Assembly: GCA_903895255.1 (NCBI GenBank)
Contig: CAITTG010000009.1
Span: 33,092-97,091 of the forward strand
Direction of reading: 5' to 3'
Length of the DNA stretch: 64,000 nucleotides
Source: an uncultured Verrucomicrobia subdivision 3 bacterium
GTDB taxonomy: Bacteria; Verrucomicrobiota; Verrucomicrobiia; Limisphaerales; UBA11358
Within the stretch, counting starts at the first letter, position 1. Each line of letters opens with the position of its first letter. The position numbers and the translations under genes are program-made. Under the pieces are notes generated by a model, which did not search any database, was not told the DNA's origin, and saw only the letters and a list, made by a program, of their open reading frames with translations. This document shows, in pieces, positions 18,917 to 27,616 of the stretch.

Positions 18917-20746
18917 ATGAAAACAACCTCGCCCATTCAGGATTATCTGGAACAACTGCACGCCCGGTGCGCGCCCGAAAAGAGCGGCGCGGTGGCCACC
19001 TACATACCCGAACTTGCCAAGGCCGACCCGGATTGGTTTGGCATTTGTTTGGTGACGGCCGGCGGGTCGGTTTACGAGGTGGGAGACACCCGGCAGGAAT
19101 TCACCATTCAGTCCATCTCCAAGCCGTTTGTCTATGGCCTGGCCCTGGAGGACAACGGCCGCGAGGCCACCCTGGAACGCGTGGGCGTGGAGCCGACCGG
19201 GGACGCCTTCAATTCCATCAGCCTGGACCCGGGAACCGGCCGGCCCCGCAACCCCATGATCAATGCCGGGGCGATCGCCACCGCGGGTTTGATTGAGGGA
19301 AAAACCCCGGCGTCCCGGTTCCGCCGCATTCTGGAAACCTTTTCCGCCTACGCCGGCCGCGAGCTGGGCTTGGATGAAACCGTCTATCGTTCGGAAAGTG
19401 ACACCGGCCACCGCAACCGGGCCATTGGTCACATGCTGCGCAATTTTGACAAGCTCACTTCCGACCCCGCCCCCACCACCGACCTTTACTTCAAGCAATG
19501 CTCCATCGCCGTCCACTGCCGGGATCTGGGGGTCATGGCGGCCACCCTGGCCAATCGCGGGGTCAATCCCCTCACCGGCCGCCAGGCGTTGCGGGGTGAA
19601 TATGTGGAGAGCGTGTTAAGCATCATGGGCACGTGCGGCATGTATGATTACGCCGGCGAATGGCTGTATAACATCGGCATTCCCGCCAAGAGCGGCGTGG
19701 CCGGCGGGGTGCTCGCGGTGCTGCCCGGCCAGATTGGGATCGGCGTTTTCTCCCCCCGGCTGGATGCGCACGGCAACAGCGTGCGGGGCATCCGGGTTTG
19801 CGAGGAACTCTCGCGCAACCTGGACCTGCACCTCTTCAACCGGGCGGCCACGGGCAAAGCCACCATCCGCCTGCAATTCTCCGGCGCGGATTTCAATTCC
19901 TGCCACGTGCGCGCGGCGGCCGAAGGCCAGGATCTGCGGGAGCTGGCAAAAGTTATCCAGGTTTACCAGTTGCAGGGGCACCTGACCTTTGTAACCACCG
20001 AACCGGTGCTCCGGGATGTGCTGGCCTCGGCGGCCGCGCTGCGTTACGTGATCCTCGACCTCAAACGCGTTTTCAGTCTGAATGAAAGCGCGGGCCATCT
20101 GCTGGTTGCCCTGGTGGAAAAACTCCAAGCCGCCGGCCGGACCGTGATTTTCACGCACAGTGAACACCTGTCCCTGTTGCGGCGCATGATGAAAAAGAAG
20201 CTCAATGGCGAGTTCAGCCGCCTGTTTCGGACCTTCCTGGATAACGACCTCGCACTCGAATGGTGCGAACAGCGGCTGCTGGAACACACCCGGCACGACC
20301 ACGCCGCCAACTACAAGGCCAAACCCGCCGAGTATGATTTATTGCAGAGCCTCACCGCTGGCGAATTAAAAACGGTCCAGGCACTGCTTAAACCACGCAG
20401 TTTCAAGCGGGGCCATAAAATCATTCGGGCGGGTGACGCGGCCCGGGAAATGTTCTTTCTGGCGCGCGGCACCGTGAGTGTCTATTTGGACGCGGAGCAA
20501 ACGCACCGGCTCGCCACCTTTTCCCCCGGCACGGCTTTCGGGGAAATGGCCTTTCTGGATGGCGCTCCGCGTTCCGCCAATATTGTCGCCGATACCGACG
20601 TGGAATGCGATGAACTGAGACTGGCTGATTTCAATTCCCTGGGCGAAACCCAGCCGGCCATCAAAATTAAAATCCTGGAAAAACTTTGCCTCAACCTGAC
20701 CGGCAAATTACGCAAGGCTAACCGCGAATTGAGCCTTTTCAAGTAA
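18917..20746 (+). CDS. glsA: Glutaminase fused to STAS and cyclic-nucleotide-binding domains
   Basis: A 609-residue protein from ATG 18917 (MKTTSPIQDYLEQL). Residues about 1-310 are a serine-dependent glutaminase of the beta-lactamase-like fold that converts glutamine to glutamate and ammonia; the catalytic Ser66-x-x-Lys69 lies in FTIQSISKPF, and MINAGAIA and GVAGGVLAVLPG segments match the family. Residues about 335-440 resemble a STAS domain and about 470-600 a cNMP-binding (CAP effector-like) domain with FGEMAFLDGAPRSANIVA, the phosphate-binding cassette with its Glu and Arg. The added domains suggest control by a cyclic nucleotide and a STAS partner (inference). An upstream in-frame ATG at 18860 would add 19 unlikely residues. 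The gene stands alone. Confidence 0.94.
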   Translation: MKTTSPIQDYLEQLHARCAPEKSGAVATYIPELAKADPDWFGICLVTAGGSVYEVGDTRQEFTIQSISKPFVYGLALEDNGREATLERVGVEPTGDAFNSISLDPGTGRPRNPMINAGAIATAGLIEGKTPASRFRRILETFSAYAGRELGLDETVYRSESDTGHRNRAIGHMLRNFDKLTSDPAPTTDLYFKQCSIAVHCRDLGVMAATLANRGVNPLTGRQALRGEYVESVLSIMGTCGMYDYAGEWLYNIGIPAKSGVAGGVLAVLPGQIGIGVFSPRLDAHGNSVRGIRVCEELSRNLDLHLFNRAATGKATIRLQFSGADFNSCHVRAAAEGQDLRELAKVIQVYQLQGHLTFVTTEPVLRDVLASAAALRYVILDLKRVFSLNESAGHLLVALVEKLQAAGRTVIFTHSEHLSLLRRMMKKKLNGEFSRLFRTFLDNDLALEWCEQRLLEHTRHDHAANYKAKPAEYDLLQSLTAGELKTVQALLKPRSFKRGHKIIRAGDAAREMFFLARGTVSVYLDAEQTHRLATFSPGTAFGEMAFLDGAPRSANIVADTDVECDELRLADFNSLGETQPAIKIKILEKLCLNLTGKLRKANRELSLFK

Positions 20747-20788
20747 ACCACACCAATCACCCCGCAGGGACATGCATCGACGGGGGCA

Positions 20789-21319
20789 CTAGGGTTGCGG
20801 CACCAAAGCCAGCCGGTTGGTGTCGTACCCTTGAAGCGCGACCAGCTTGAGAATGTCCTGATAGGTGGTGGCCTCCAGGTGCCGCTGGCGCGCCAGCACC
20901 CACAGCAGGTCACGCCCCGGGGTGCCCACCACCGCCCATTGATAGTCGGGGTCCAGTTCCAACACCAAATAGGTGGCGGTAAACGGCCAGAGGAAACGGA
21001 CTTTCCATTCCGCGTTCGACTCGTGGTTGACCACCCAGGCCACCCCGTGCCAGCTTTTTTCCGGAGCATCCAACGCGCCTTTGCGGAAGGTAAAAACATT
21101 GTCCATGCGGCCGTCCGGACGCATGGCGTAGGTGTCATACGTGGCGACCTTCCCCTTTTCCAGAAAGTAAGGTATATTGGCGATGACATACCAGTTGCCC
21201 AGGTAGCGTTGCAAATCCACCCGGGGCACCGTGCGCAAGGGCGGTTGCGGGGTGGCGCAACCAGCCAATGCAAGCGTGGCCATGGCCAGGCCCAACCATC
21301 CGGCGCGGGAAAAATTCAT
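20789..21319 (-). CDS. Lipocalin-family outer-membrane lipoprotein (Blc-like)
   Basis: A 176-residue lipoprotein from ATG 21319; lipobox LAGC with Cys20 (signal MNFSRAGWLGLAMATLALAG). The lipocalin signature is clear: VDLQRYLGNWYVIANIPYF with the invariant GxW, then the beta-barrel strands and DPDYQWAVVGTPGRDLLWVLAR. Bacterial lipocalins of the Blc type bind fatty acids or lysophospholipids in the outer membrane and help membrane repair; that role is inferred here. Its start overlaps the stop of the DCC-family gene by ATGA, so the two are probably translationally coupled. Confidence 0.92.
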   Translation of the reverse strand: MNFSRAGWLGLAMATLALAGCATPQPPLRTVPRVDLQRYLGNWYVIANIPYFLEKGKVATYDTYAMRPDGRMDNVFTFRKGALDAPEKSWHGVAWVVNHESNAEWKVRFLWPFTATYLVLELDPDYQWAVVGTPGRDLLWVLARQRHLEATTYQDILKLVALQGYDTNRLALVPQP

Positions 21320-21735
21320 GGCTGCGGGACCTTTGGTTCCGGCAGGGCACAGGTGCCCGTCTCGCAGGCGCGTCCCATGATTTTGCCAATGGCCATCCGG
21401 TTGCGGGCAAACCACTCATAACCCCGGTCGGCCAGCCAGCGCAACCCCGGCCACGCGGTGGGGGCCAGCAACCAGCCAAGACCGATCGCCCGGTAAGCCT
21501 CCCGGAACACTGCCATCTTCCGCACCAATCTTCCATCCGGAAAAACCCCATGGATGACGCCCATCAATGCTTCCTGCGTGGTGCCATAGGCAGTTGCGTC
21601 AAAACCCGGCGCGGCAATATTTTCAAAAGCCAGCCAGCCCTGACGGTTGCGGCGCTGTAAAAAGGCCGCCTCGCGCCGGCACAGCGGACAATCCCCGTCA
21701 TACAACAATTTAAAACGCCATTGATTCATCAGCAT
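21316..21735 (-). CDS. DCC-family (DUF393) thiol-disulfide oxidoreductase-like protein
   Basis: About 139 residues. The defining DxDCPLC motif appears near the start (KLLYDGDCPLCRREAAFL), followed by the family's FENIAAPGFDA and GxxR..AIGLGWLLA stretches. DUF393 proteins have a thioredoxin-like fold and are predicted oxidoreductases; substrates are unknown. Start codons ATG 21735 (MLMNQWRF) and ATG 21729 (MNQWRF) are both possible; an upstream in-frame ATG at 21813 overlaps the neighbouring gene and is less likely. The stop overlaps the lipocalin start by 4 bp. Confidence 0.88.
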   Translation of the reverse strand: MLMNQWRFKLLYDGDCPLCRREAAFLQRRNRQGWLAFENIAAPGFDATAYGTTQEALMGVIHGVFPDGRLVRKMAVFREAYRAIGLGWLLAPTAWPGLRWLADRGYEWFARNRMAIGKIMGRACETGTCALPEPKVPQP

Positions 21736-21770
21736 TAGAGAATACCACAAAAATCCGGGATTGCCATTTG

Positions 21771-22247
21771 CTAAGGAAAGCACCCGGCCACCGGTTCCTT
21801 GTCCGGGTCCCAATAGTTGATGCTGACCACCCGGTGGGCGGGCGTGACGCCCACCACAGTCACCCGACCCGGTTGCCGGGGAAACGCCGCCAGCGCTTCC
21901 GCGGAATCCACCAAAATAATGCGCTGCGGATATTTGCGCATTTTGGGAAAGGCGAAAAATCGAGCGATGCCGGGCATGGTATGAATATCCAGCAGGTAAG
22001 CCGCGTGGTGCTGTTCCAAAAAGCCGGCCCCCTGCCCTGCCAGGGCTTTATTCGCCGCCTTCGCGCAGTCCATTTCCGTGGCCACCAGCAGAAATTGAAA
22101 ACCGTTGGTGGCGTTGAAAGCCAGCCCATGCTGGTCCTGTGCGGTTATCGGGGGGAGTGAATCACCAACGGCGAAAGGAGCGGCTGATGCGGCCAGCGCC
22201 AGGAAACCAACCACCGCCGCGAGCAGGCAGCCAATCAACGCTTTCAT
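21771..22247 (-). CDS. Exported thioredoxin-fold-like protein
   Basis: A 158-residue exported protein from ATG 22247. A signal peptide is evident (MKALIGCLLAAVVGFLALAASA-APF). After it comes FAVGDSLPPITAQDQHG, a start typical of peroxiredoxin/TlpA-like thioredoxin folds, and later a segment of the type GIARFFAFPKMRKYP and RIILVDS. The redox CxxC of thioredoxins is absent: only one Cys (TEMDCAKAANKA) is near the expected place, so it may be a single-Cys peroxidase-like or a non-catalytic protein. It sits in a minus-strand group with the DCC-family protein and the lipocalin, which suggests an envelope stress or redox role (inference). Confidence 0.7.
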   Translation of the reverse strand: MKALIGCLLAAVVGFLALAASAAPFAVGDSLPPITAQDQHGLAFNATNGFQFLLVATEMDCAKAANKALAGQGAGFLEQHHAAYLLDIHTMPGIARFFAFPKMRKYPQRIILVDSAEALAAFPRQPGRVTVVGVTPAHRVVSINYWDPDKEPVAGCFP

Positions 22248-22255
22248 CCCCAAAG

Positions 22256-22594
22256 TCAGGCCGGGGTGGCTGAAAATAGTTGCCGGGCCACATTTTTCAG
22301 GCGGCGTTTTGATACCCGGGCATTGAGTAACAATTTGAATATTTGGCGCTGCCGCGGCAGGGAACAATAGGATGCCATGATTTGACTGACTTCGGCAAAA
22401 CTGGTGGCTTTTTTCAAATCCTCAATCAGTTCCAAGTCGAAGGCATAAACATCCCGGCGAAAACGAATGATGAGCCGGACCAAAGGCCAAATCATCGGAC
22501 TTACGGAGCGCTGCAACATGGTCTGTTCAAACGCCTCGGGCGGGCAATTGAACCTCTCACAGACCAGCGTTAATAAATCCCTTTTGGAGGACAT
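22256..22594 (-). CDS. Conserved-looking small protein of unknown function
   Basis: A 112-residue protein, not recognised. It is rich in charged and hydrophobic residues with alpha-helical character (ELIEDLKKATSFAEVSQIMASY, in two halves), no signal peptide and no transmembrane segment. The start is ATG 22594, with GGAGG at about -6 (TTTTGGAGGACATG on the plus strand is not a signal here; on the minus strand the upstream sequence is AT-rich). Its stop lies 8 bp before the start of the exported thioredoxin-like gene, so it probably heads that small operon. Codon use resembles the neighbours. Confidence 0.65.
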   Translation of the reverse strand: MSSKRDLLTLVCERFNCPPEAFEQTMLQRSVSPMIWPLVRLIIRFRRDVYAFDLELIEDLKKATSFAEVSQIMASYCSLPRQRQIFKLLLNARVSKRRLKNVARQLFSATPA

Positions 22595-22810
22595 GCGTCA
22601 TTTAAACTACTATTAATTGGCTAGAAAGTCAATCCTGTTCGTTAATTTGGACTGTTAACTACCCCAATTTGTTCAATGGCTGCCGCATGGAATCGTTTTG
22701 GCAAGCAGGTGGCTCCACCACGACCTCAATGGCGGCAACCCGCACGGTGCCCGGGTGGAGGCATCCTGGCCGCACCCCACCCGGGCAAGCCCCAAGGAGT
22801 TGACTTGCCA

Positions 22811-24175
22811 ATGCCGCCCCGGATTTGCTCTAATCCATGGGTGTTCAATCAGCAGACGCTTAATCGTTCAGCCAGTTTTTCCGGCATTGGCCTGCACAGT
22901 GGCAACCGGGTGAATATGACCATTCATCCCGCCCCGGCCAATAGCGGGGTGCGCTTCCGTCGCGTGGACCTGGAGGGCAAACCCGAAATCGAGGCCCGGG
23001 TCGAAAATGTCAGTGAGACCAACCGCTCCACCACCATCGCCAAGGGCAATGTAAAAATCCACACCGTCGAGCATGTGCTGGCCGCCCTCGCGGGCTACGG
23101 CATTGATAATGCCGTCATCGAGCTGGATGCCAACGAACCGCCCATCGCCGACGGCAGTTCCCGGGAATTTTGCAAGTTGATCCAGACCGCCGGCATCGCC
23201 GCGCTGGCGGAACAGCGTGAATTTTACACCCCCACCGAACCCATCGAACTGCGCTCCGGCGAGACGGTCATGACCCTGTTTCCGGATGCGGCCTTTAAAA
23301 TCACGTGCACCAGCGCGGACAAGCAGGGCCGGTTCACCCAGTTTTACAGCACCGAAATCACCCCGGAAACCTGGGCGAAGGAACTGTCGCACGCCCGCAC
23401 TTTTTGTTTCTTTGAAGAGATCGAATACCTGATTAAAAACGGCCTCATCAAGGGGGGCAGTTTGGAGAATGCCGTGGTCATTCGGGATGACGCCGTGCTG
23501 ACCACCGAACCCCTCCGTTATGCCGAGGAATTTGTGCGCCACAAGATGCTGGATATTCTGGGCGACTTGTCCCTGGCCGGCCGCCCCTTGCGCGGTCATT
23601 TGATTGCGGTCAAACCCAGTCACAGTGCCAACTGCGAATTTGCCCGCCTCATCGTGGCCCAGATGAACAAACCTTTGCGCGCTGCCCAATCCTTCGCACC
23701 GCCGACTGACAAAGCCGCCGCCCTGGAGCCGCTTGTGGATGACGAAGGCGCCATGAACATCGAGCAGATCATGAAAGTTCTGCCCCACCGCCCGCCATTT
23801 TTGCTGGTGGACCGCATCCTCTCCTTGAAGGGCAATAAAATCGTCGCCACCAAAAATGTGACGATGAACGAGCCGTTCTTCGCCGGCCATTTCCCCGGCC
23901 ATCCCATCATGCCTGGCGTGCTGCAACTCGAGGCCATCGCCCAAGTCGCCGGCATTGTCCTGCTCAAAGCCACCGAGAAAGCCAGCCAGGTCGCCTATTT
24001 CATGTCCGCCGAGGATGTCAAATGGCGCAAGCCGGTGGTGCCCGGTGACGTCCTGGTCATCGAGGTGGAGCTGACCAAGGTGCGCGGCAAGATCGGCAAG
24101 GCCTCCGGCGTTTGCAAAGTGGCGGGAGAGGTCGTCAGCGAGGCTGACGTCACCTTCATGATCCACGAAATGTAA
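22811..24175 (+). CDS. lpxC-fabZ: LpxC-FabZ fusion (UDP-acyl-GlcNAc deacetylase / hydroxyacyl-ACP dehydratase)
   Basis: A 454-residue bifunctional enzyme. Residues about 11-300 are LpxC, the zinc deacetylase that commits UDP-3-O-acyl-GlcNAc to lipid A; zinc ligands His88 (HTVEH), His244 and Asp248 (HKMLDILGD) are present. Residues about 315-454 are FabZ, which dehydrates 3-hydroxyacyl-ACP in fatty-acid synthesis; the catalytic His360 (FFAGHFPGHP) and Glu374 (LQLEAIAQ) are present. Such fusions are known in Bacteroidetes and PVC bacteria and tie together two enzymes that compete for hydroxyacyl-ACP. ATG 22811 is supported by AAGGAG at 22793-22798; a GTG at 22841 would give a start closer to other LpxC proteins. 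lpxA follows 14 bp later. Confidence 0.96.
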   Translation: MPPRICSNPWVFNQQTLNRSASFSGIGLHSGNRVNMTIHPAPANSGVRFRRVDLEGKPEIEARVENVSETNRSTTIAKGNVKIHTVEHVLAALAGYGIDNAVIELDANEPPIADGSSREFCKLIQTAGIAALAEQREFYTPTEPIELRSGETVMTLFPDAAFKITCTSADKQGRFTQFYSTEITPETWAKELSHARTFCFFEEIEYLIKNGLIKGGSLENAVVIRDDAVLTTEPLRYAEEFVRHKMLDILGDLSLAGRPLRGHLIAVKPSHSANCEFARLIVAQMNKPLRAAQSFAPPTDKAAALEPLVDDEGAMNIEQIMKVLPHRPPFLLVDRILSLKGNKIVATKNVTMNEPFFAGHFPGHPIMPGVLQLEAIAQVAGIVLLKATEKASQVAYFMSAEDVKWRKPVVPGDVLVIEVELTKVRGKIGKASGVCKVAGEVVSEADVTFMIHEM

Positions 24176-24189
24176 TTTTCCCCATATTC

Positions 24190-24957
24190 ATGCATCATTC
24201 CACCGCGATCGTCCATCCCCGGGCGCAAATTGGCGCCGACTGCCACATCGGTCCTTACTGTATCATTGGCGAGCACGTCACCCTCGGCGACGGCTGCCGG
24301 CTGCATTCCCATGTGGTCATTGACGGCCACACCCGGCTGGGCCGGGAAAATGAAATCTTCCCCTTTGCCAGCATTGGACTGAAAACGCAGGACCTGAAAT
24401 GGAAGGGCGGCCTCACCCGCACCGAGATTGGCGATCACAACACCTTTCGCGAATCCGTGACCGTTCACAGCGCCACCAACGACGGCGAGGTCACCACCAT
24501 CGGCTCCCACAATCACATCCTCGCCTGCTGCCATGTGGCGCACAATGTCACCATCGGCAACCACGTGATCATGTCCAACTATGCCGGCCTCTCCGGGCAC
24601 ACCACCGTCGGCGATCATGCCGTGCTCGGCGGCATGGCGGCGATCCACCAGTTTTGCCGGATTGGCAAATTCGCCATGGTCGGCGGCTGTTCCCGGGTGG
24701 TGCAGGATGTGTCCCCCTTCATGATTGTGGAGGGCCATCCGGCCGAGACCCGCGCCATCAACAAAGTGGGCTTGGAACGGAATGGCGTCACCGAGGAAAC
24801 CCAGTCGGCCCTGAAACAGGCTTACAAGATTCTCTTTCGCGGCGGCCTGAACACTCCCAACGCCCTGGCCCGCATCGAGGCGGAAGTGCCACTGCTGCCG
24901 GAAATTCTGTACCTGCTGGAATTCGTTCGTTCAAGCGAGCGGGGTGTTACCAAATAA
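24190..24957 (+). CDS. lpxA: UDP-N-acetylglucosamine acyltransferase
   Basis: A 255-residue trimeric left-handed beta-helix enzyme that transfers a 3-hydroxyacyl group from ACP to UDP-GlcNAc, the first step of lipid A synthesis. The hexapeptide repeats are obvious from the first residues (AIVHPRAQIGADCHIGPYC in part), and the catalytic His lies in the ILACCHVAHNVTIGNH region. A C-terminal helical domain follows from about residue 190. It forms an operon with lpxC-fabZ. The gene order confirms that the organism makes lipid A. It converges on the helicase gene, 14 bp between stops. Confidence 0.96.
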   Translation: MHHSTAIVHPRAQIGADCHIGPYCIIGEHVTLGDGCRLHSHVVIDGHTRLGRENEIFPFASIGLKTQDLKWKGGLTRTEIGDHNTFRESVTVHSATNDGEVTTIGSHNHILACCHVAHNVTIGNHVIMSNYAGLSGHTTVGDHAVLGGMAAIHQFCRIGKFAMVGGCSRVVQDVSPFMIVEGHPAETRAINKVGLERNGVTEETQSALKQAYKILFRGGLNTPNALARIEAEVPLLPEILYLLEFVRSSERGVTK

Positions 24958-24971
24958 GTTCCCGCCGGCGA

Positions 24972-27023
24972 TTAGTAATAATTGGCCCGCAGGTTCCATT
25001 CATGGATCAGCTCGCGCGGGATCTCGTTCAGAAAGCGCGAGGGTGATTGCATGGTGTCGCCCGCATCACCAAAACCGCCGCGCATGAAAGGGTAGCTCAA
25101 ATAAAGCTCATCCTTCGCGCGCGTGACCGCCACGTAAAACAGCCGCCGCTCCTCCTCCTCCCCTTCCCCGCCTTCCATGGCGCGGTTCGAGGGAAACAAG
25201 CCGTCGCACAGCATGATCACGAACACCACGCCAAACTCCAGCCCCTTGGCCTGGTGAATCGTGGAGAGCCGCACGCGCGGTTCGTCGGCATTGGCGCGTT
25301 TGTCATCCTCGGCCTCCACGTTGGTGAGCAGCGCCAACTGCGTGAGAAAATCATCCACCGTGCCCAGATCGCGGGCGAACACCGCGAGCTGCTCCAGATC
25401 GTCGAGCCGCGAACTATGGTTGTCAAAATTCGCCTGCAAATAATCCTCATAGCCGGCGTCCAGCACGAGTTGCAGCATCTTGGCCGGGTTTTTCCGGACG
25501 GCCGGGGATTCCAGTTGGGCAATGGTGGCCACAAACTGGGCCCAGGCCACCGCCGCCTTGGCCGGCACCGCCTTGGCACACGCTTGCAGAAGAACAGCCG
25601 TGCCGCCGGGCGGCTCGGCCGGCAAGGCCAGCCCCGCCGCCGCTTCCGACCCGGGGGCGGCGGGCAGTTTGCTCTGATAGTTCGCCCATAATTTATCCGC
25701 GCCCTTGGCCGCAATGCCCGGCATGAGCTGGACCAAACGTTTGAAACTGATCTCATCGCGCGGATTGGCCACGAATTTCAAATAGGCGGTGGCATCCTTG
25801 ATGTGCGCCTGCTCGAAAAAGCGAATGCCGCTGGTGATGGTGAAGGGAATCTGCCGCCGGGTGAATTCCAGTTGCAATTCCAACGCATGAAAATGCGAGC
25901 GGTAAAGCACCGCAATTTCATTCAGGCTCGTCCCCTCCTCATGCAGTTCGCCGATCCGCTGCGCGATGAAGGCCGATTGCTGGCTGGTGTCCGTGCAGGC
26001 CACCAAGGCAGGTTTCAGCCCGGAGGGGCGGGCCGGGGCGAGTTCCTTGGCGAATTGCCGCGCGTTCCCGGCGATCACCGCGTTGGCCAGTTGCAGGATC
26101 TCCGGGGTGCTGCGGTAATTCGTCTCGATCTTGTAAATCTTGGACCCCGGGTAACGGTCGGGAAACTTAATAATGTTCAGGAAATTGGCCCCGCGCCAGG
26201 CGTAGATGCTCTGGGCGTCATCGCCCACCACCATCACATTTTTGCTGCGCGCAGCCAGCAGATCGATCAAATCGCTCTGGAGCTTGTTGGTGTCCTGATA
26301 CTCATCCACCAGAATAAACTGAAACCGCCGCTGGTAATGTTCGCGGATCTCCGCATGCTGCTGCAACAACTTGAGCCAGAGTCCCAGCAGGTCATCAAAA
26401 TCCATGCTGTTGTTGGCTTTTTTACGGGCCGTGTAGCTTTTGGCCAGGGCATCAATTTTCTCCAAATGCTCCGCAAAGTAGCCGTATTGGGAATCAATCA
26501 ACTCGGTGATGGTCCGATGCGTGTTGCCGGCCATGGAGAAGATTTCCACCAGCACATCGGGTTTGGGGAATTTGCCCGCCTTAAAATCAATGCCCGCCTC
26601 GATCAGACAAGCCTTCACCAGATCCCGGGCGTCGTCGCGGTCCAGGATGGTGAAGTCGCGCTGGAAGCCCAGGGTTTCCGCATGGGTGCGCAGCACCCGG
26701 GCGCCGATCGAATGGAACGTGCCGCCCCAGAGCATCGGCTGGGACTGGCCGAGCAATTCAGTGACCCGGCGCATCATTTCGCCGGCCGCCTTGTTCGTGA
26801 AAGTCAGGAGCAGGATGCGGTCCGGCGGGATGCCCTGCTCCAGCAGGTACGCCACGCGAAAGGTCAGGGTGCGGGTTTTGCCCGAGCCGGCCCCGGCGAT
26901 CACCAGCGCGGGACCGGGCGGAGCGGTGACCGCCGCGTGCTGCTGCGGGTTCAGCTCGCGGGCATAGTCAATCTGCAAGCTCACCGGCGGGTGAAACGAT
27001 TGCAGGATGTAGTCGCGTGACAT
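24972..27023 (-). CDS. UvrD/PcrA-family ATP-dependent DNA helicase (first of two)
   Basis: A 683-residue superfamily 1A 3'-5' helicase. Motifs: Q-motif LNPQQHAAV, Walker A AGAGSGKTRT (motif I), LTFTNKAAGEMMRR (Ia), VDEYQDTN (II), GDDAQSIYAWRGA (III), NYRS (IV), IHQAKGLEFGVVFV (V) and VAVTRAKDELYLSYP (VI). Shorter than E. coli UvrD but complete for all helicase motifs. UvrD/PcrA/Rep proteins act in nucleotide excision repair, mismatch repair and replication restart; which role applies cannot be told. A second helicase of the same length (683 residues) but different sequence lies at 37029-39080. The gene stands alone and converges on lpxA. Confidence 0.93.
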   Translation of the reverse strand: MSRDYILQSFHPPVSLQIDYARELNPQQHAAVTAPPGPALVIAGAGSGKTRTLTFRVAYLLEQGIPPDRILLLTFTNKAAGEMMRRVTELLGQSQPMLWGGTFHSIGARVLRTHAETLGFQRDFTILDRDDARDLVKACLIEAGIDFKAGKFPKPDVLVEIFSMAGNTHRTITELIDSQYGYFAEHLEKIDALAKSYTARKKANNSMDFDDLLGLWLKLLQQHAEIREHYQRRFQFILVDEYQDTNKLQSDLIDLLAARSKNVMVVGDDAQSIYAWRGANFLNIIKFPDRYPGSKIYKIETNYRSTPEILQLANAVIAGNARQFAKELAPARPSGLKPALVACTDTSQQSAFIAQRIGELHEEGTSLNEIAVLYRSHFHALELQLEFTRRQIPFTITSGIRFFEQAHIKDATAYLKFVANPRDEISFKRLVQLMPGIAAKGADKLWANYQSKLPAAPGSEAAAGLALPAEPPGGTAVLLQACAKAVPAKAAVAWAQFVATIAQLESPAVRKNPAKMLQLVLDAGYEDYLQANFDNHSSRLDDLEQLAVFARDLGTVDDFLTQLALLTNVEAEDDKRANADEPRVRLSTIHQAKGLEFGVVFVIMLCDGLFPSNRAMEGGEGEEEERRLFYVAVTRAKDELYLSYPFMRGGFGDAGDTMQSPSRFLNEIPRELIHEWNLRANYY

Positions 27024-27378
27024 GCCGGAGATGAAAACGGGAAACCTCGGCGGACGAAAGCCTAATTTTCAAAACTCTATCGCACGAACGCAGGGAATTC
27101 CCCATTGTTTACCGGATGATGCCGGTCGCATTGCTCTCTTCCTGCGTTGCTAGTAAAAAATCAGGAATCAATAGCTCCGGCAGGGGTGGATCTATTTCGT
27201 GTGTTTTGCGGGTATGGTTTCCAATTCTTTCCCGCCCCAAATTGACGTCAGTCCGTTTCCATCATCGCAGTCTCCAAATGCATGCCCCCGTTTGCACGTT
27301 GGCCATGGGCTGCCGCGGGGACAGGTTTCCGAATGGATTGCGGCATGATTTAGGCTCTCTTTGGCGATTGGGAGCGCT
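27024..27378. other. Intergenic region
   Basis: About 355 bp upstream of the helicase gene, less GC-rich than coding neighbours. No gene, hairpin or repeat that could be supported was seen. The helicase promoter should be in the part nearest 27023. Confidence 0.4.
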
Positions 27379-27534
27379 CTAAATCCGTGTTGGCGGTCCA
27401 ATCCTGATTGGAGCTAATCTGGCAACCATGTGTTTCCACAGATTATTGCCCGCCATTAAAGTGAGGGCAATGATGGACATGATGGCCAGGCAAACCGCCA
27501 CTTCCAATTCGATCAGCCAGTCTTTGTTGTCCAT
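27379..27534 (-). CDS. Possible small single-pass membrane protein
   Basis: A 51-residue open frame from ATG 27534 (MDNKDWLIELEVAV). It has a continuous hydrophobic segment of about 20 residues (AVCLAIMSIIALTLMAG) flanked by an acidic N-terminus and a basic C-terminus (WKHMVARLAPIRI), a positive-inside pattern for a small inner-membrane protein. No ribosome-binding site is convincing, and no family was recognised. It lies 82 bp downstream of the alcohol dehydrogenase gene on the same strand. It could be chance. Confidence 0.35.
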   Translation of the reverse strand: MDNKDWLIELEVAVCLAIMSIIALTLMAGNNLWKHMVARLAPIRIGPPTRI

Positions 27535-27616
27535 GCGTCCGAGGATGACCTGCCCACCCTCCGGAGACCATGGGGTGTAACCCGGTCGTGACTCAAAGGG
27601 CCATCCACCACGCTCC

